Shown piece by piece: positions 6,038 to 6,354 of a DNA stretch of 6,354 bases (position 1 is the first letter of the stretch; every line of letters starts with the position of its first letter). Under the pieces are notes generated by a model that saw only the letters and a list, made by a program, of their open reading frames with translations, was not told the DNA's origin and made no database searches. The DNA is from Alphaproteobacteria bacterium (GTDB lineage: Bacteria > Pseudomonadota > Alphaproteobacteria > Rickettsiales > SXRF01): contig JAFATP010000252.1 in assembly GCA_019243895.1 (NCBI GenBank), positions 1 through 6,354 of the forward strand. Direction: 5' to 3'. A program made the position numbers and the translations under genes.

Positions 6038-6322
6038 ATGCTGACCAAAGACGCCGTTGCCAAGATTGCCCATTTAAGCCGCCTGCGCCTGAGCGGGGAG
6101 GAAGCCGAGCATTACGCGGCGGAGATTTCCGCTATTTTAACGTGGATCGAACAGCTGGCCGCCGTGGACACCCAAGGCGTGCCGCAGATGGTGAGCGTGG
6201 CCGATCTGCGCCTGCCGTGGCGGAAGGATGAGGTGACGGACGGAACGCAGCCGGAAGCCGTGCTGCAAAACGCCCCCGCCGCCGATCATGGCTGCTTCCT
6301 GGTGCCGAAGGTGATGGAATAG
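6038..6322 (+). CDS. gatC: Asp-tRNA(Asn)/Glu-tRNA(Gln) amidotransferase subunit C
   Basis: GatC is the small subunit of GatCAB, which amidates misacylated Glu-tRNA(Gln) and/or Asp-tRNA(Asn). It wraps around GatA and GatB and stabilises the complex. The 94-residue product is the normal family length. It begins with the typical helical segment (AVAKIAHLSRLRLSGEEAE, 6-24), followed by the helix ending in WIEQLAAVDT (36-45). It ends with VTDGTQPEAVLQNAPAA (66-82) and the family terminus FLVPKVME. The ATG at 6038 is chosen because family members start at this point; the frame is open further left, but only with non-family residues. No Shine-Dalgarno sequence is present. The TAG stop shares its last base with the GTG of gatA, so the two are translationally coupled. 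Confidence 0.95.
   Translation: MLTKDAVAKIAHLSRLRLSGEEAEHYAAEISAILTWIEQLAAVDTQGVPQMVSVADLRLPWRKDEVTDGTQPEAVLQNAPAADHGCFLVPKVME
6307..6313 (+). promoter_or_regulatory. gatA: Ribosome-binding site of gatA inside the end of gatC
   Basis: GAAGGTG lies 8 nt before the GTG at 6322-6324. Together with the one-base stop/start overlap it supports that GTG as the gatA start. Confidence 0.5.
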
Positions 6323-6354
6323 TGACCGCGCTTTCCTCCCTTACTCTTGCGGCG
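6322..6354 (+). CDS. gatA: Asp-tRNA(Asn)/Glu-tRNA(Gln) amidotransferase subunit A (5' end only, cut by window edge)
   Basis: The frame starts with a GTG overlapping the gatC stop by one base and encodes MTALSSLTLAA before the window ends. This resembles the usual GatA start (an MTxLxxLTLAE-like stretch), and gatA commonly follows gatC directly. GatA is the amidase subunit that releases ammonia from glutamine for transfer to the misacylated tRNA. Its catalytic Ser-cisSer-Lys residues lie beyond the window, so the call rests on the first 11 residues and on position. Confidence 0.85.
   Translation, partial: MTALSSLTLAA

Noticed and set aside
5911..6063. In-frame extension of ruvX to an upstream ATG at 6063, giving 206 residues
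   Set aside because: It would overlap the divergent gatC start, swallow the whole promoter region and add 51 residues without RuvX character; the family domain fits the GTG at 5910.
1..6354. CRISPR array, insertion sequence, tRNA or rRNA gene, prophage or defence system
   Set aside because: Reading both strands I found no repeat-spacer pattern, transposase, terminal inverted repeats, cloverleaf or phage protein. DprA resembles a mobile-DNA-linked gene, but here it sits in its normal chromosomal place.

Overview
This GC-rich window is ordinary bacterial housekeeping chromosome, most likely from an alphaproteobacterium. Three things support that: the gene order plsY-dprA-topA next to ruvX and a divergent gatCA; the alphaproteobacterial form of topoisomerase I (one clear C4 zinc finger followed by three short C-terminal repeats); and the N-terminal form of RuvX and the sequence of GatC. 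I cannot name an order or genus. I see no mobile element, CRISPR array, RNA gene or phage gene, and no convincing undescribed system.

Layout: five genes lie on the minus strand and read right to left. They are ruvX (YqgF-family putative resolvase or RNA-processing nuclease), plsY (acyl-phosphate:glycerol-3-phosphate acyltransferase), dprA (ssDNA-binding RecA loader), topA (DNA topoisomerase I) and a class I glutamine-amidotransferase-like hydrolase of the PuuD/peptidase C26 family. On the plus strand at the right edge are gatC and the first 11 codons of gatA, two subunits of the tRNA amidotransferase. The gap between ruvX and gatC (5911-6037) is a divergent promoter region. Other gaps are 65-73 bp or absent: plsY and dprA overlap by 35 bp, and gatC and gatA overlap by one base.

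The genes form a genome-maintenance cluster (topA, dprA, ruvX) with a membrane lipid gene (plsY) embedded in it, plus a translation operon (gatCA) starting in the other direction. The most useful second-look points concern translation starts. ruvX appears to start at a GTG that overlaps the stop of a five-codon leader ORF, and that leader has the best Shine-Dalgarno sequence in the window. gatC and the hydrolase gene lack Shine-Dalgarno sequences and have promoter-like -10 hexamers placed so that transcription would begin at or within about 5 nt of the ATG, which suggests leaderless mRNAs. pyrB and pyrC, which in many alphaproteobacteria sit between ruvX and plsY, are absent here.
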